Source: Sulfitobacter sp. CW3
GTDB taxonomy: Bacteria > Pseudomonadota > Alphaproteobacteria > Rhodobacterales > Rhodobacteraceae
DNA length: 64,000 nt
Assembly: GCF_019392245.1 (NCBI RefSeq)
Contig: NZ_JAHXRL010000003.1
Location: forward strand, 1 to 64,000
Reading direction: 5' to 3'
Of this stretch, positions 1-6,784 are shown in pieces. Every line of letters begins with the position of its first letter. The first letter of the stretch is position 1. A program made the translations under genes and the position numbers. Below the pieces are notes generated by a model. That model was not told where the DNA came from. It worked only from the letters and a program-made list of their open reading frames with translations, and did not search any database.

Positions 1-74
1 TTCGCGCCAAGCCCAGCCTGATGCTCCTTCAATATCCCGATTATCTGCTCTTCGCTGAAACGGCTTCTCTTCAT
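1..74 (-). CDS. IS3-family transposase OrfA, N-terminal fragment (cut by window edge)
   Basis: The minus strand from 74 encodes MKRSRFSEEQIIGILKEHQA followed by GLGA before the window ends. This is the characteristic opening of the small OrfA protein of IS3-family elements, a helix-turn-helix DNA-binding protein that normally fuses by programmed frameshift to the DDE integrase OrfB. A purine-rich GGAGACACG leader just before the ATG supplies a ribosome binding site. Only about 24 codons are visible, so whether the gene is intact is unknown. The family call is from recognition of the N-terminal motif. Confidence 0.7.
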   Translation of the reverse strand, partial: MKRSRFSEEQIIGILKEHQAGLGA

Positions 75-136
75 CGTGTCTCCTTTTGAGAGAACAGGCT
101 AACTCAAAAAACCGGACTTTTCAGGGGAGCACGTCA
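1..136 (-). mobile_element. IS3-family insertion sequence, terminal fragment
   Basis: This is the 5' end of an insertion sequence that continues beyond the left window edge. Read on the minus strand it starts at 136 with TGACGTGCTCCCCTGA, the 5'-TGA terminus expected of IS3-family inverted repeats, runs through a short A/T-rich leader, and reaches the start of an OrfA-like transposase gene at 74. Only one end is visible, so target duplication, completeness and exact subgroup cannot be judged; the OrfA start resembles the IS407/IS51 type. The boundary at 136/137 is inferred from the terminal sequence. Confidence 0.7.
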
Positions 137-316
137 ATCCAACACGTGACCTTTGCTGCATCCGCAGGTTGAGATTTGGTCAAAGGTGAGATTACAGCCG
201 CCGATCAGAAGCTCTTTTGGCAATATCACACCCGACTTGCAGTCCGATTCCGCACCTGGTTTCGTCCCGCAGTGATCAGGCCACTCAAACAACAAGTCCG
301 CACACCCCAAGATCAC
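134..316 (-). pseudogene. Short ORF ending in the IS terminus, possible truncated gene
   Basis: A GTG-started frame of 60 codons overlaps the stop of the LysR gene (GTGA at 316-313) and ends on the first TGA of the insertion sequence at 136-134. The ATGA-style overlap suggests it was translationally coupled to the regulator, and its stop lying exactly in the IS end suggests that the insertion cut off a longer gene. The peptide has five cysteines but I recognise no family. It could equally be chance reading frame between the regulator and the IS; confidence is low. Confidence 0.25.
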
Positions 317-1200
317 AGATCATCCGTATGAAACCGTGTTTCGACGACGGATAGAAAGCTTTGAACCAGTCTGAAATCGTGTTTGTCATTGGGCACGACA
401 ACGCAGTTTCTGTAGGTCTCTGGCATCTCATCAATCGGAATACTGACGAGAGCGTGGGTTTCGGCTGTGCTGTCCTCTAAAAACAGTCCGACACCGGCCC
501 CCTGCAAGATTGCCTCTTTCATCACTGGAAATGTTGTTGTTTTGATTTTGCGCCGGACGTCCAAATTATGTTTGCTCAGCGCTTTCGCGACCACCCGCTG
601 GGTCAGCGAACCTTGCTCTGGCAGCAGTAGCGTTTGGTCGCTCAAATCTGCCAAACTGACTGTGTTGCGCGTGGCCAATGGGTGGTCCACCGGTACATAA
701 AGAACATAGCGTTTGCGTCCAATTTGATAAATTGTCCATTCAGTGGAATGGGTTGGCTCGAAAATGAGCGCAATATCAGCCTGATGATTACGCAGCATTT
801 CAATGGCAGTTGTCCAGTCGTACAGGGTAAAATCGATCTGTACGTTCGGCCATTGTTTGTTGAACCGCGCGATCAAACTAAGGGCAGGGACCGGGGCATT
901 TGCGATGATGGTTAGATGCCCGCTGTCCAGCGTGGCATATCCCGCCAACCGTTCCGCGATCAGCCTTTCAAGTGACACGTGCCGTTCGGCCAGCTCGAAT
1001 ATCTCTTGTCCGGTTCGGGTTAGGGTCTGGCCCTCCCTGCTGCGGGTAATCAGCTTTCCACCGACCAAGGCCTCCAGCTTTTGGAGGTGCTGGGTCACGG
1101 CTGATTGCGATACACCCAGCTTTCGCGCGGCGTCTGTCACGCTACCCTCGCGGACAACATGGGAAAAGGCCGTCAACTGGTATGGATTCGGCCTGAGCAT
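313..1200 (-). CDS. LysR-family transcriptional regulator
   Basis: A 295-residue protein of standard LysR length. Residues 1-60 form the winged helix-turn-helix, with the recognition segment SVTDAARKLGVSQSAVTQHL, and the remainder is a periplasmic-binding-protein-like effector domain. LysR proteins bind T-N11-A sites and usually control a divergent operon. Here the divergent neighbour is a Ugp-like ABC importer plus a phosphodiesterase, with a 119-base spacer holding a perfect T-N11-A palindrome, so this protein is probably its pathway-specific regulator and an autorepressor. The effector is unknown; a transported organophosphate is a reasonable guess. The family call is secure, the target is inferred. 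Confidence 0.9.
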   Translation of the reverse strand: MLRPNPYQLTAFSHVVREGSVTDAARKLGVSQSAVTQHLQKLEALVGGKLITRSREGQTLTRTGQEIFELAERHVSLERLIAERLAGYATLDSGHLTIIANAPVPALSLIARFNKQWPNVQIDFTLYDWTTAIEMLRNHQADIALIFEPTHSTEWTIYQIGRKRYVLYVPVDHPLATRNTVSLADLSDQTLLLPEQGSLTQRVVAKALSKHNLDVRRKIKTTTFPVMKEAILQGAGVGLFLEDSTAETHALVSIPIDEMPETYRNCVVVPNDKHDFRLVQSFLSVVETRFHTDDL

Positions 1201-1235
1201 CGGGTCTCTCCAACTTCAAAGTGACTCTAGTCGAC

Positions 1236-1250
1236 ATAAGTTACACTTAT
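1236..1250. promoter_or_regulatory. Predicted LysR operator (T-N11-A palindrome)
   Basis: ATAAGT-TAC-ACTTAT is a perfect inverted repeat with a three-base spacer and contains the TAAG...CTTA T-N11-A core typical of LysR binding. It sits about 36 bases before the regulator start and about 70 before the ABC ATPase start, a good place for both autorepression and activation of the divergent operon. It is the only such palindrome I see in the spacer. Binding is inferred. Confidence 0.6.
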
Positions 1251-1319
1251 ATGGCGTCACAGAATCGTTATCTGAACTGATTAGCTTGCCCCCGAAGCGA
1301 CACGGTCTTGGGGGCAATG

Positions 1320-2450
1320 ATGTCATCTATTTCACTACGAGAGATCACCAAGGCATTTGGTGAAACGAAGGTTCTGAACGGCGTTAACCTCGACATTCAA
1401 GATGGGGAGTTCATCACCCTTGTCGGCCCGTCGGGCTGTGGCAAATCCACCTTGTTGCGTATCCTTGCGGGGTTAGAGACTGCAGATGGCGGCGCGGTAC
1501 GCATTGGCGATACCGACGTTACCCACACGCGGCCCTCTGCGCGCAATCTGGCGATGGTGTTTCAGTCTTACGCGCTTTACCCGCATCTGAGCGTCGCGCA
1601 GAACATGCTGACACCTTTGCTGCTACGCGACCTTACTACAGCGGAACGCTTGCCCATTCTTGGCCCCTTGTTGTCGCGCAGCAAGCGCCGCGCGTTGATG
1701 GATCAGGTCGATAGTGCCGCGCAAACACTGAAAATAACCGACCTTTTGCCCCGCAAACCCGGACAGCTTTCGGGTGGCCAGCGCCAGCGGGTGGCATTGG
1801 GGCGGGCCATGGTCCGCAATCCGGTGGCATTCTTGATGGATGAACCGCTGTCAAATCTGGATGCCGCCCTGCGCGTTCATATGCGCAGCGAATTGGCCGA
1901 ACTGCATCGACGTCTGAAAACCACTTTTGTTTACGTAACCCACGATCAGGCCGAAGCGTTGACCATGTCCGATCGCATGGCGGTCATGATGGGCGGTAAC
2001 ATCCTTCAGTTCGGGCGGCCCGACGACATTTACCGTGATCCAGATTCGTTGGCCGTGGCCCAGTTTGTGGGGTCTCCGGGCATTAATACGATTCCGGGGG
2101 AAATCGCAGACAACGGCCAGCTTTATGTTCAGGGCAAGCGCATTGCGACGGTTCACGGTGCCGCACGGCAACCCGTTACAGTGGGCATCCGACCTGAACA
2201 TTTGACCATTAGTCACACCGGGCAATTCAAGGGTGTTGTGCGCCACCGTGAGAACCTTGGGTCGGACATCTTTTTGCACGTGGCGGTCGAAGGGCTGACC
2301 CAAGTCGCGGTATTACGCGCCAGCCCCGATCAGGCAGCAACGTTGGGCGCGCAAGTTGCCTTTGATATGAACCCTGATCGGGTGCTCGTCTTCGATAGCC
2401 AAGGCGCAAGGATCCGGATGTCAGTCCCAAAGATGGCGGCGATGGCATGA
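1320..2450 (+). CDS. ABC transporter ATP-binding protein, UgpC/MalK type
   Basis: Cytoplasmic ATPase of a carbohydrate/organophosphate importer. Walker A is GPSGCGKST, the signature is LSGGQRQR and Walker B is AFLMDEPLSNLD, followed by the H-loop THDQ; the C-terminal ~130 residues form the regulatory OB-fold typical of MalK/UgpC. Compared with my recollection of E. coli UgpC, the stretch between the Q-loop region and the signature is about 16 residues longer (around LPILGPLLSRSKRRALMDQ). Two ATGs occur at 1317 and 1320; I chose 1320 because it gives the family-like start MSSISLREI and leaves room for the GGGGG tract. It overlaps the next permease by ATGA, so the genes are one operon. Confidence 0.9.
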   Translation: MSSISLREITKAFGETKVLNGVNLDIQDGEFITLVGPSGCGKSTLLRILAGLETADGGAVRIGDTDVTHTRPSARNLAMVFQSYALYPHLSVAQNMLTPLLLRDLTTAERLPILGPLLSRSKRRALMDQVDSAAQTLKITDLLPRKPGQLSGGQRQRVALGRAMVRNPVAFLMDEPLSNLDAALRVHMRSELAELHRRLKTTFVYVTHDQAEALTMSDRMAVMMGGNILQFGRPDDIYRDPDSLAVAQFVGSPGINTIPGEIADNGQLYVQGKRIATVHGAARQPVTVGIRPEHLTISHTGQFKGVVRHRENLGSDIFLHVAVEGLTQVAVLRASPDQAATLGAQVAFDMNPDRVLVFDSQGARIRMSVPKMAAMA

Positions 2451-3370
2451 CTGGAAACCGCTACGCATATTTGTGGTTCATCGGGCCCGCGCTCGTCTTG
2501 ATGTTTGTGATCCTGTTGCTGCCGATCCTGATCGCCGCGGGGATGAGCTTCACCAACTACTCGTTAGGGAATTCAAGCGCTGACTTTGTAGGGTTAGAGA
2601 ACTACGAGAAAATTTTCACCCGCTCCACCTATGCCAAGATGTTCGGCGCGACCTTTCGCTATGTCTTTGTGGTTGTGCCGATGACCGTCGGCCTCGGGCT
2701 AGGCGCTGCATTGTTGATCAATTCCCTTACCCGCTTTGGCGATGTCTATAAAACGATCTATTTCCTGCCCGTCATGGCAGCATTGATCGCAATGGCCATC
2801 GTGTGGGAATTCGCATTCCACCCCACCATCGGCATTATCAACGCAACACTGGAATACGGCTGCGGCACGTTTCTAGAGAGCTGGAGCTGGTATGCCAAAG
2901 GCTGCGCACGCACCTTCCCGCTTTGGCTGACGGACAGGGATTATGCAATCTGGACAGTCAGCTTTATCGGCATCTGGCAGGGCTTTGGCTTTAACATGGT
3001 GCTCTACCTTGCAGGGCTGACAGGCATCCCTCGCGATCTATACCACGCAGCAGAAATGGACGGGGCGCGATCCGGTTGGGACAGCTTCCGGCTTGTCACA
3101 TGGCCGATGCTGGGGCCGACCACTGTCTTTGTCGTCACCATCAGTTTGATCCGTAGTTTTCAAGTCTTTGACACCGTCGAGGCATTCTATCCGCAGGGGG
3201 GCGGCCCGTCGAAATCTGTCTACGTGATGATGTTCGCGATCTACGAAAAAGCGATCCAACAGAACCTTATGGGGATCGGCGCAGCCATCACGATGGTCTT
3301 CCTTGGCTTTGTGCTGATCCTGACATTGATCCAGCGTTGGCTGGTCGAACGGAGGACGCATTATGCGTAA
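2447..3370 (+). CDS. ABC transporter permease, UgpA/MalF-like
   Basis: Inner-membrane permease of 307 residues with about six hydrophobic segments and the binding-protein-dependent transport signature (EAA loop) around EMDGARSGWDSFRLVTWPML, which docks on the ATPase. The family is MalF/UgpA/LacF. The start codon overlaps the ATPase stop (ATGA at 2447-2450), and the 3' end overlaps the next permease by eight bases, so expression is tightly coupled. The substrate cannot be read from the sequence; the phosphodiesterase at the end of the operon suggests a phosphodiester. Confidence 0.92.
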   Translation: MTGNRYAYLWFIGPALVLMFVILLLPILIAAGMSFTNYSLGNSSADFVGLENYEKIFTRSTYAKMFGATFRYVFVVVPMTVGLGLGAALLINSLTRFGDVYKTIYFLPVMAALIAMAIVWEFAFHPTIGIINATLEYGCGTFLESWSWYAKGCARTFPLWLTDRDYAIWTVSFIGIWQGFGFNMVLYLAGLTGIPRDLYHAAEMDGARSGWDSFRLVTWPMLGPTTVFVVTISLIRSFQVFDTVEAFYPQGGGPSKSVYVMMFAIYEKAIQQNLMGIGAAITMVFLGFVLILTLIQRWLVERRTHYA

Positions 3371-4256
3371 CCGCTTTTCCACGGGCGAGACGCTCAAACA
3401 TGTCGTGCTGATCCTTGGGGCGATTGTCGTGCTGTTGCCGTTCTACGTCATGGTCACCTACAGCTTCAAAAGCCCGAACGAGATTATGACCAACTCCGGC
3501 GGGCTCTTTGGGGCTCAGGAATTATTTCTCGATGACTATTGCGTGGCCCGCGGCAATCTGGCGGCCGACTGCATGGTCACCCCCTGGATCTACAACTACA
3601 CCACCGCCTTTTCCAAAGCGCCGCTGCTGCGGTATCTGGCAAATGGCGTGTTCGTCACCGCATCAATTTTCCTGATCCAAGTCATCGTGGCCCTGCCGTG
3701 CGCCTATGCGCTGGCCAAGCTGCGATTTTGGGGGCGGGACGCGGTGTTCGGGCTGGTTATGTTCTGTTTGTTGATCCCTGTGCATGCGATTGCATTGCCG
3801 CTTTACATCATGCTGGCCAAGCTGGGCCTGACCAATAGCTATACGGCGCTGGTGATCCCGTGGACGATTAGCGTCTTCGGAATCTTTCTGATGCGACAGT
3901 TTTTCATGACAGTGCCTGATGATCTGATCGATGCGGCGCGCATGGATGGCATGTCCGAATATTCGATAATTTGGAAAGTCATGCTGCCCACAGCGATCCC
4001 CGCGCTCATGGCTTTCGCGATTTTCAGCGTGGTCGCCCATTGGAACGATTACTTCTGGCCGCGCATTGTCATCACCGGCAACCGCGATCTGTTTACCCCG
4101 CCACTGGGACTGCGCGAATTCAAGGGCGATGCAGATGGTGACAACTTTGGCCCGATGATGGCCACGGCTGTTGTTATCGTCACGCCGCTGATCGTGGCCT
4201 TCATGCTGGCGCAACGCCGCTTCATCGAGGGGATCACGCTGTCAGGGATGAAATAG
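3363..4256 (+). CDS. ABC transporter permease, UgpE/MalG-like
   Basis: Second inner-membrane permease of the importer, 297 residues with about six membrane spans and an EAA loop at DAARMDGMSEYSIIWKVMLP. It begins inside the end of the upstream permease gene and is followed by a 148-base gap before the binding-protein gene. That gap carries a short imperfect hairpin (TGGG...CCCA, near 4298-4322), which could stabilise or attenuate the message so that the binding protein is made in different amount; this is inference. MalG/UgpE family membership is clear from topology and motif. Confidence 0.92.
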   Translation: MRNRFSTGETLKHVVLILGAIVVLLPFYVMVTYSFKSPNEIMTNSGGLFGAQELFLDDYCVARGNLAADCMVTPWIYNYTTAFSKAPLLRYLANGVFVTASIFLIQVIVALPCAYALAKLRFWGRDAVFGLVMFCLLIPVHAIALPLYIMLAKLGLTNSYTALVIPWTISVFGIFLMRQFFMTVPDDLIDAARMDGMSEYSIIWKVMLPTAIPALMAFAIFSVVAHWNDYFWPRIVITGNRDLFTPPLGLREFKGDADGDNFGPMMATAVVIVTPLIVAFMLAQRRFIEGITLSGMK

Positions 4257-4404
4257 CAGCCCCCACATCGCAAAGCTGAAGAGCAAAGAATGGAATTGGG
4301 CGCGCCCGAAAGCGCACCCAAAGCAACCTCATCCCACAAGGGATAAAAGCGGGTCCAGCAAATCGTCAAATCAATCTGGGCCCAAGGCAACTGGAGTGAA
4401 AGTA

Positions 4405-5658
4405 ATGAAAAATCTGACAACTGCAATGGCACTGGTGCTCAGTGCCGGCACGGCAATGGCGCAGGACAAGGTGACCATCGAATTCGCCTATCCCTACAGC
4501 CATCTGTTCGATGTGACTTACGAGAACATTATGCCGCTGTTCAACGCAGCGCATCCGAACATCGAAGTGAAGTTCCGTGCCACCTATGAAAACTACGAAG
4601 ACGCCAACAACACTATTCTGCGCGAAGCGGTCGCAGGCGAATTGCCTGACGTGACCATGCAGGGTCTGAACCGTCAGGCGATCCTTGTCGACAAAGGCAT
4701 TGCGCAGTCGCTGGAACCGTTCATCGCCAACGAGGCCGATTTCGCCAAAGACGGCTATCATCAGGCGATGCTTGATCTGGGTACGTTCGACGATGTTGTC
4801 TATGGGCTGCCTTTCTCGATCTCGCTGCCTGTTGGGTATTACAACATGGAAGTCATGGCCAAGGCGGGTATCACCGACACGGCGGATCTGCCGACCACAT
4901 GGGACGAGGTCATCGCGACCTGCGGCAAACTGGCCAAGGCTGGTGTCGATAACCCGATGTTCTGGGGCTGGAACATCACAGGAAACTGGTTCTTGCAGGC
5001 GCTGATGTGGTCGCAAGACGCGCCGACCGTGATCGGCAATGACTTCAACCTCGACAGCCCCGAAGGTCTGAAGGCGCTTGAGCAGATGAACGCTTTGTTC
5101 GATGGCTGCGACATGCAGAACATCGAATGGAAAGCCGCACTTGCATCGTTTTCCGCAGGCGAGATCGGCATGATGTTCTGGTCAACTTCGGCGGTTGGCG
5201 CTGTTGAACGCTCCATGGGCGATTTCACTTTGGTCACCAATGAATTCCCCGGCTTCGCTGCGGGTGGTCCATTGGGTTTGCCAGCCGGTGGGAACGCAGC
5301 AATGCTGACCTCGACGTCTGACGATCCGGCTGTACGCGAGGCCGCTTGGCACTGGCTCAAGTTCATCACCTCGGGCGAAGGTGCCGCAGCCGTTGCCCGC
5401 ACCACGGGCTATATGCCACCAAACCAAGCCGCGAATGAAATCATCCTCAAGGATTTCTATGCAGAAAACCCCGCCAAAGCGACGGCAGTGCGCCAGCTTC
5501 CTTTGCTGCGCGACTGGCAGGCCTACCCGGGCGACAACGGTTTGGCTGCGACGCAAGTGATCTACGATGGTCTCGAAGGCATCGTTACGGGTGAATATGA
5601 TGACATGCCAGAGCTGCAAAAACAGCTGTCCGAAGAAGTCCAAGACCTTCTCGATTAA
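4405..5658 (+). CDS. ABC transporter substrate-binding protein, UgpB-like
   Basis: Periplasmic binding protein (family 1 extracellular solute-binding fold) of about 417 residues. The N terminus MKNLTTAMALVLSAGTAMA is a clear Sec signal peptide with cleavage before QDK. I place the start at the ATG at 4405 rather than the upstream GTG at 4396 because CTGGAG lies eight bases before it. Features shared with UgpB-like proteins include FRATYENYEDANNTILRE and a C-terminal region ending in a helical repeat. It captures the substrate for the two permeases; glycerophosphodiesters or related compounds are likely from context, not proven. Confidence 0.92.
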   Translation: MKNLTTAMALVLSAGTAMAQDKVTIEFAYPYSHLFDVTYENIMPLFNAAHPNIEVKFRATYENYEDANNTILREAVAGELPDVTMQGLNRQAILVDKGIAQSLEPFIANEADFAKDGYHQAMLDLGTFDDVVYGLPFSISLPVGYYNMEVMAKAGITDTADLPTTWDEVIATCGKLAKAGVDNPMFWGWNITGNWFLQALMWSQDAPTVIGNDFNLDSPEGLKALEQMNALFDGCDMQNIEWKAALASFSAGEIGMMFWSTSAVGAVERSMGDFTLVTNEFPGFAAGGPLGLPAGGNAAMLTSTSDDPAVREAAWHWLKFITSGEGAAAVARTTGYMPPNQAANEIILKDFYAENPAKATAVRQLPLLRDWQAYPGDNGLAATQVIYDGLEGIVTGEYDDMPELQKQLSEEVQDLLD

Positions 5659-5666
5659 GGCTATGC

Positions 5667-5704
5667 GCGGCCACCGGAATACTTCGGTGGCCGCATCTCT
5701 CTTT
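5667..5704 (+). terminator. Hairpin between binding-protein and phosphodiesterase genes
   Basis: Ten-base perfect stem GCGGCCACCG / CGGTGGCCGC with an eight-base loop, followed by the pyrimidine-rich ATCTCTCTTT. It begins eight bases after the binding-protein stop and ends just before the ribosome binding site of the next gene. It looks like a Rho-independent terminator or a partial attenuator that lowers expression of the phosphodiesterase relative to the binding protein. Confidence 0.6.
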
Positions 5705-5715
5705 GGGAACAGAAT

Positions 5716-6540
5716 ATGAAACTTTTGCAGATCACAGACATCCATTTGACGACCCCCGGCAAAACCATTGGCGGACGTGACCCTAACACCAATTTCGCCA
5801 AGGCATTGGCGCATGCAACCAGCCACCACCCGGACGCAGAGGCGCTGGTCATCACCGGTGATCTTTCAGACTGGGGCGAAGCTGCGGATTATGAGCGCCT
5901 CAAGGCTCAGTTGGTCGATGTCCCTATGCCCGTGCACCTGTGCATTGGAAATCATGACGACCGGCAGACCTTTTTGGACGTTTTCCCCGAAAACCAAGGC
6001 GCAGATGGCTTTGTTCAACGGGTTGTGCCGTTGTCCATGGGGCATGCAATATTGTTGGACACTTGGGGTGAAGATACCCATGCGGGACATTTTTGCGAGG
6101 CCCGCGCCGCGTGGCTCTCTCAGCAGTTAGAGACGCTGGACGGCCCGATCTGGATATTCATGCACCACAATCCCGTACCGGTCGAAGTGTCCCCGATGGA
6201 TAAGATCATGCTGCTGGATGCCGACCGCTTTGCCGATACGGTCGCAGCCCATGCGGGCAAAATCCGCCATATCTTTCATGGTCATTGCCATATGCATCTA
6301 TCGGGTGCTCTTCACGGCATACCGTTTTCGGCACCACGCGGCACGAACCACGCAGGCTGGCCGGATTTCGCGGCAACCAAGCTGTTATCGGCGGCGGACC
6401 TTACCGAAAGCTACAGCGTCATTTTCGCGACCAACACCACGACAATGGTTCACATGGTCGAATATGGATACCAAGGTGAAATTCGCGGTGAAGGGTCGCC
6501 TGACTATGCCGACTGGGATCAACTGACGATGGTGCGTTAG
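5716..6540 (+). CDS. Class III metallophosphodiesterase (GpdQ/CpdA-like)
   Basis: Cytoplasmic 274-residue calcineurin-like phosphoesterase. The binuclear metal motifs are all present in order: DIHL near the start, GDLSDWG, GNHDD, MHHNP and HGHCHMH. The length equals that of the glycerophosphodiesterase GpdQ as I recall it, and the family also includes cAMP phosphodiesterase CpdA. There is no signal peptide, so it would act on substrate imported by the ABC system encoded immediately upstream, releasing phosphate monoester or glycerol phosphate. The LysR-ABC-phosphodiesterase arrangement supports a phosphodiester scavenging role. Cyclic-nucleotide hydrolysis is an alternative. Confidence 0.85.
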   Translation: MKLLQITDIHLTTPGKTIGGRDPNTNFAKALAHATSHHPDAEALVITGDLSDWGEAADYERLKAQLVDVPMPVHLCIGNHDDRQTFLDVFPENQGADGFVQRVVPLSMGHAILLDTWGEDTHAGHFCEARAAWLSQQLETLDGPIWIFMHHNPVPVEVSPMDKIMLLDADRFADTVAAHAGKIRHIFHGHCHMHLSGALHGIPFSAPRGTNHAGWPDFAATKLLSAADLTESYSVIFATNTTTMVHMVEYGYQGEIRGEGSPDYADWDQLTMVR

Positions 6541-6628
6541 CATTGTTGTGAATGGCCAGATGCGATGAAGACGCATGGCGGAACGGGGCGCGGCTCATCT
6601 CTGGTGTGCCGTGTCGTAAAAACCGCCG

Positions 6629-6784
6629 CTACCCTTCGTCCGGTTCATCGTCGTCCAGCAACAACCGCGCTGCACTGCCTTCGGCATCGTCATATTGGCC
6701 GCTGCGCAGGGTCCATAGAAAACCGCACAGGCCCAAGCCGCCCAAGATGATCGAGACGGGGATCAGGATAAGCAGCACATTCAT
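6629..6784 (-). CDS. ccoS: cbb3-type cytochrome oxidase assembly protein CcoS
   Basis: A 51-codon gene. It encodes MNVLLILIPVSIILGGLGLC followed by GFLWTLRSGQYDD and an acidic tail, which is the signature of CcoS/FixS: one membrane helix, then the conserved aromatic segment FLWTLRSGQYDD. CcoS is needed for cofactor insertion into the CcoN subunit. Its ATG overlaps the ccoI stop (ATGA at 6784-6781), so it is the last gene of ccoGHIS. It faces the phosphodiesterase gene convergently across 88 bases in which I see only a weak imperfect hairpin. Confidence 0.93.
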   Translation of the reverse strand: MNVLLILIPVSIILGGLGLCGFLWTLRSGQYDDAEGSAARLLLDDDEPDEG

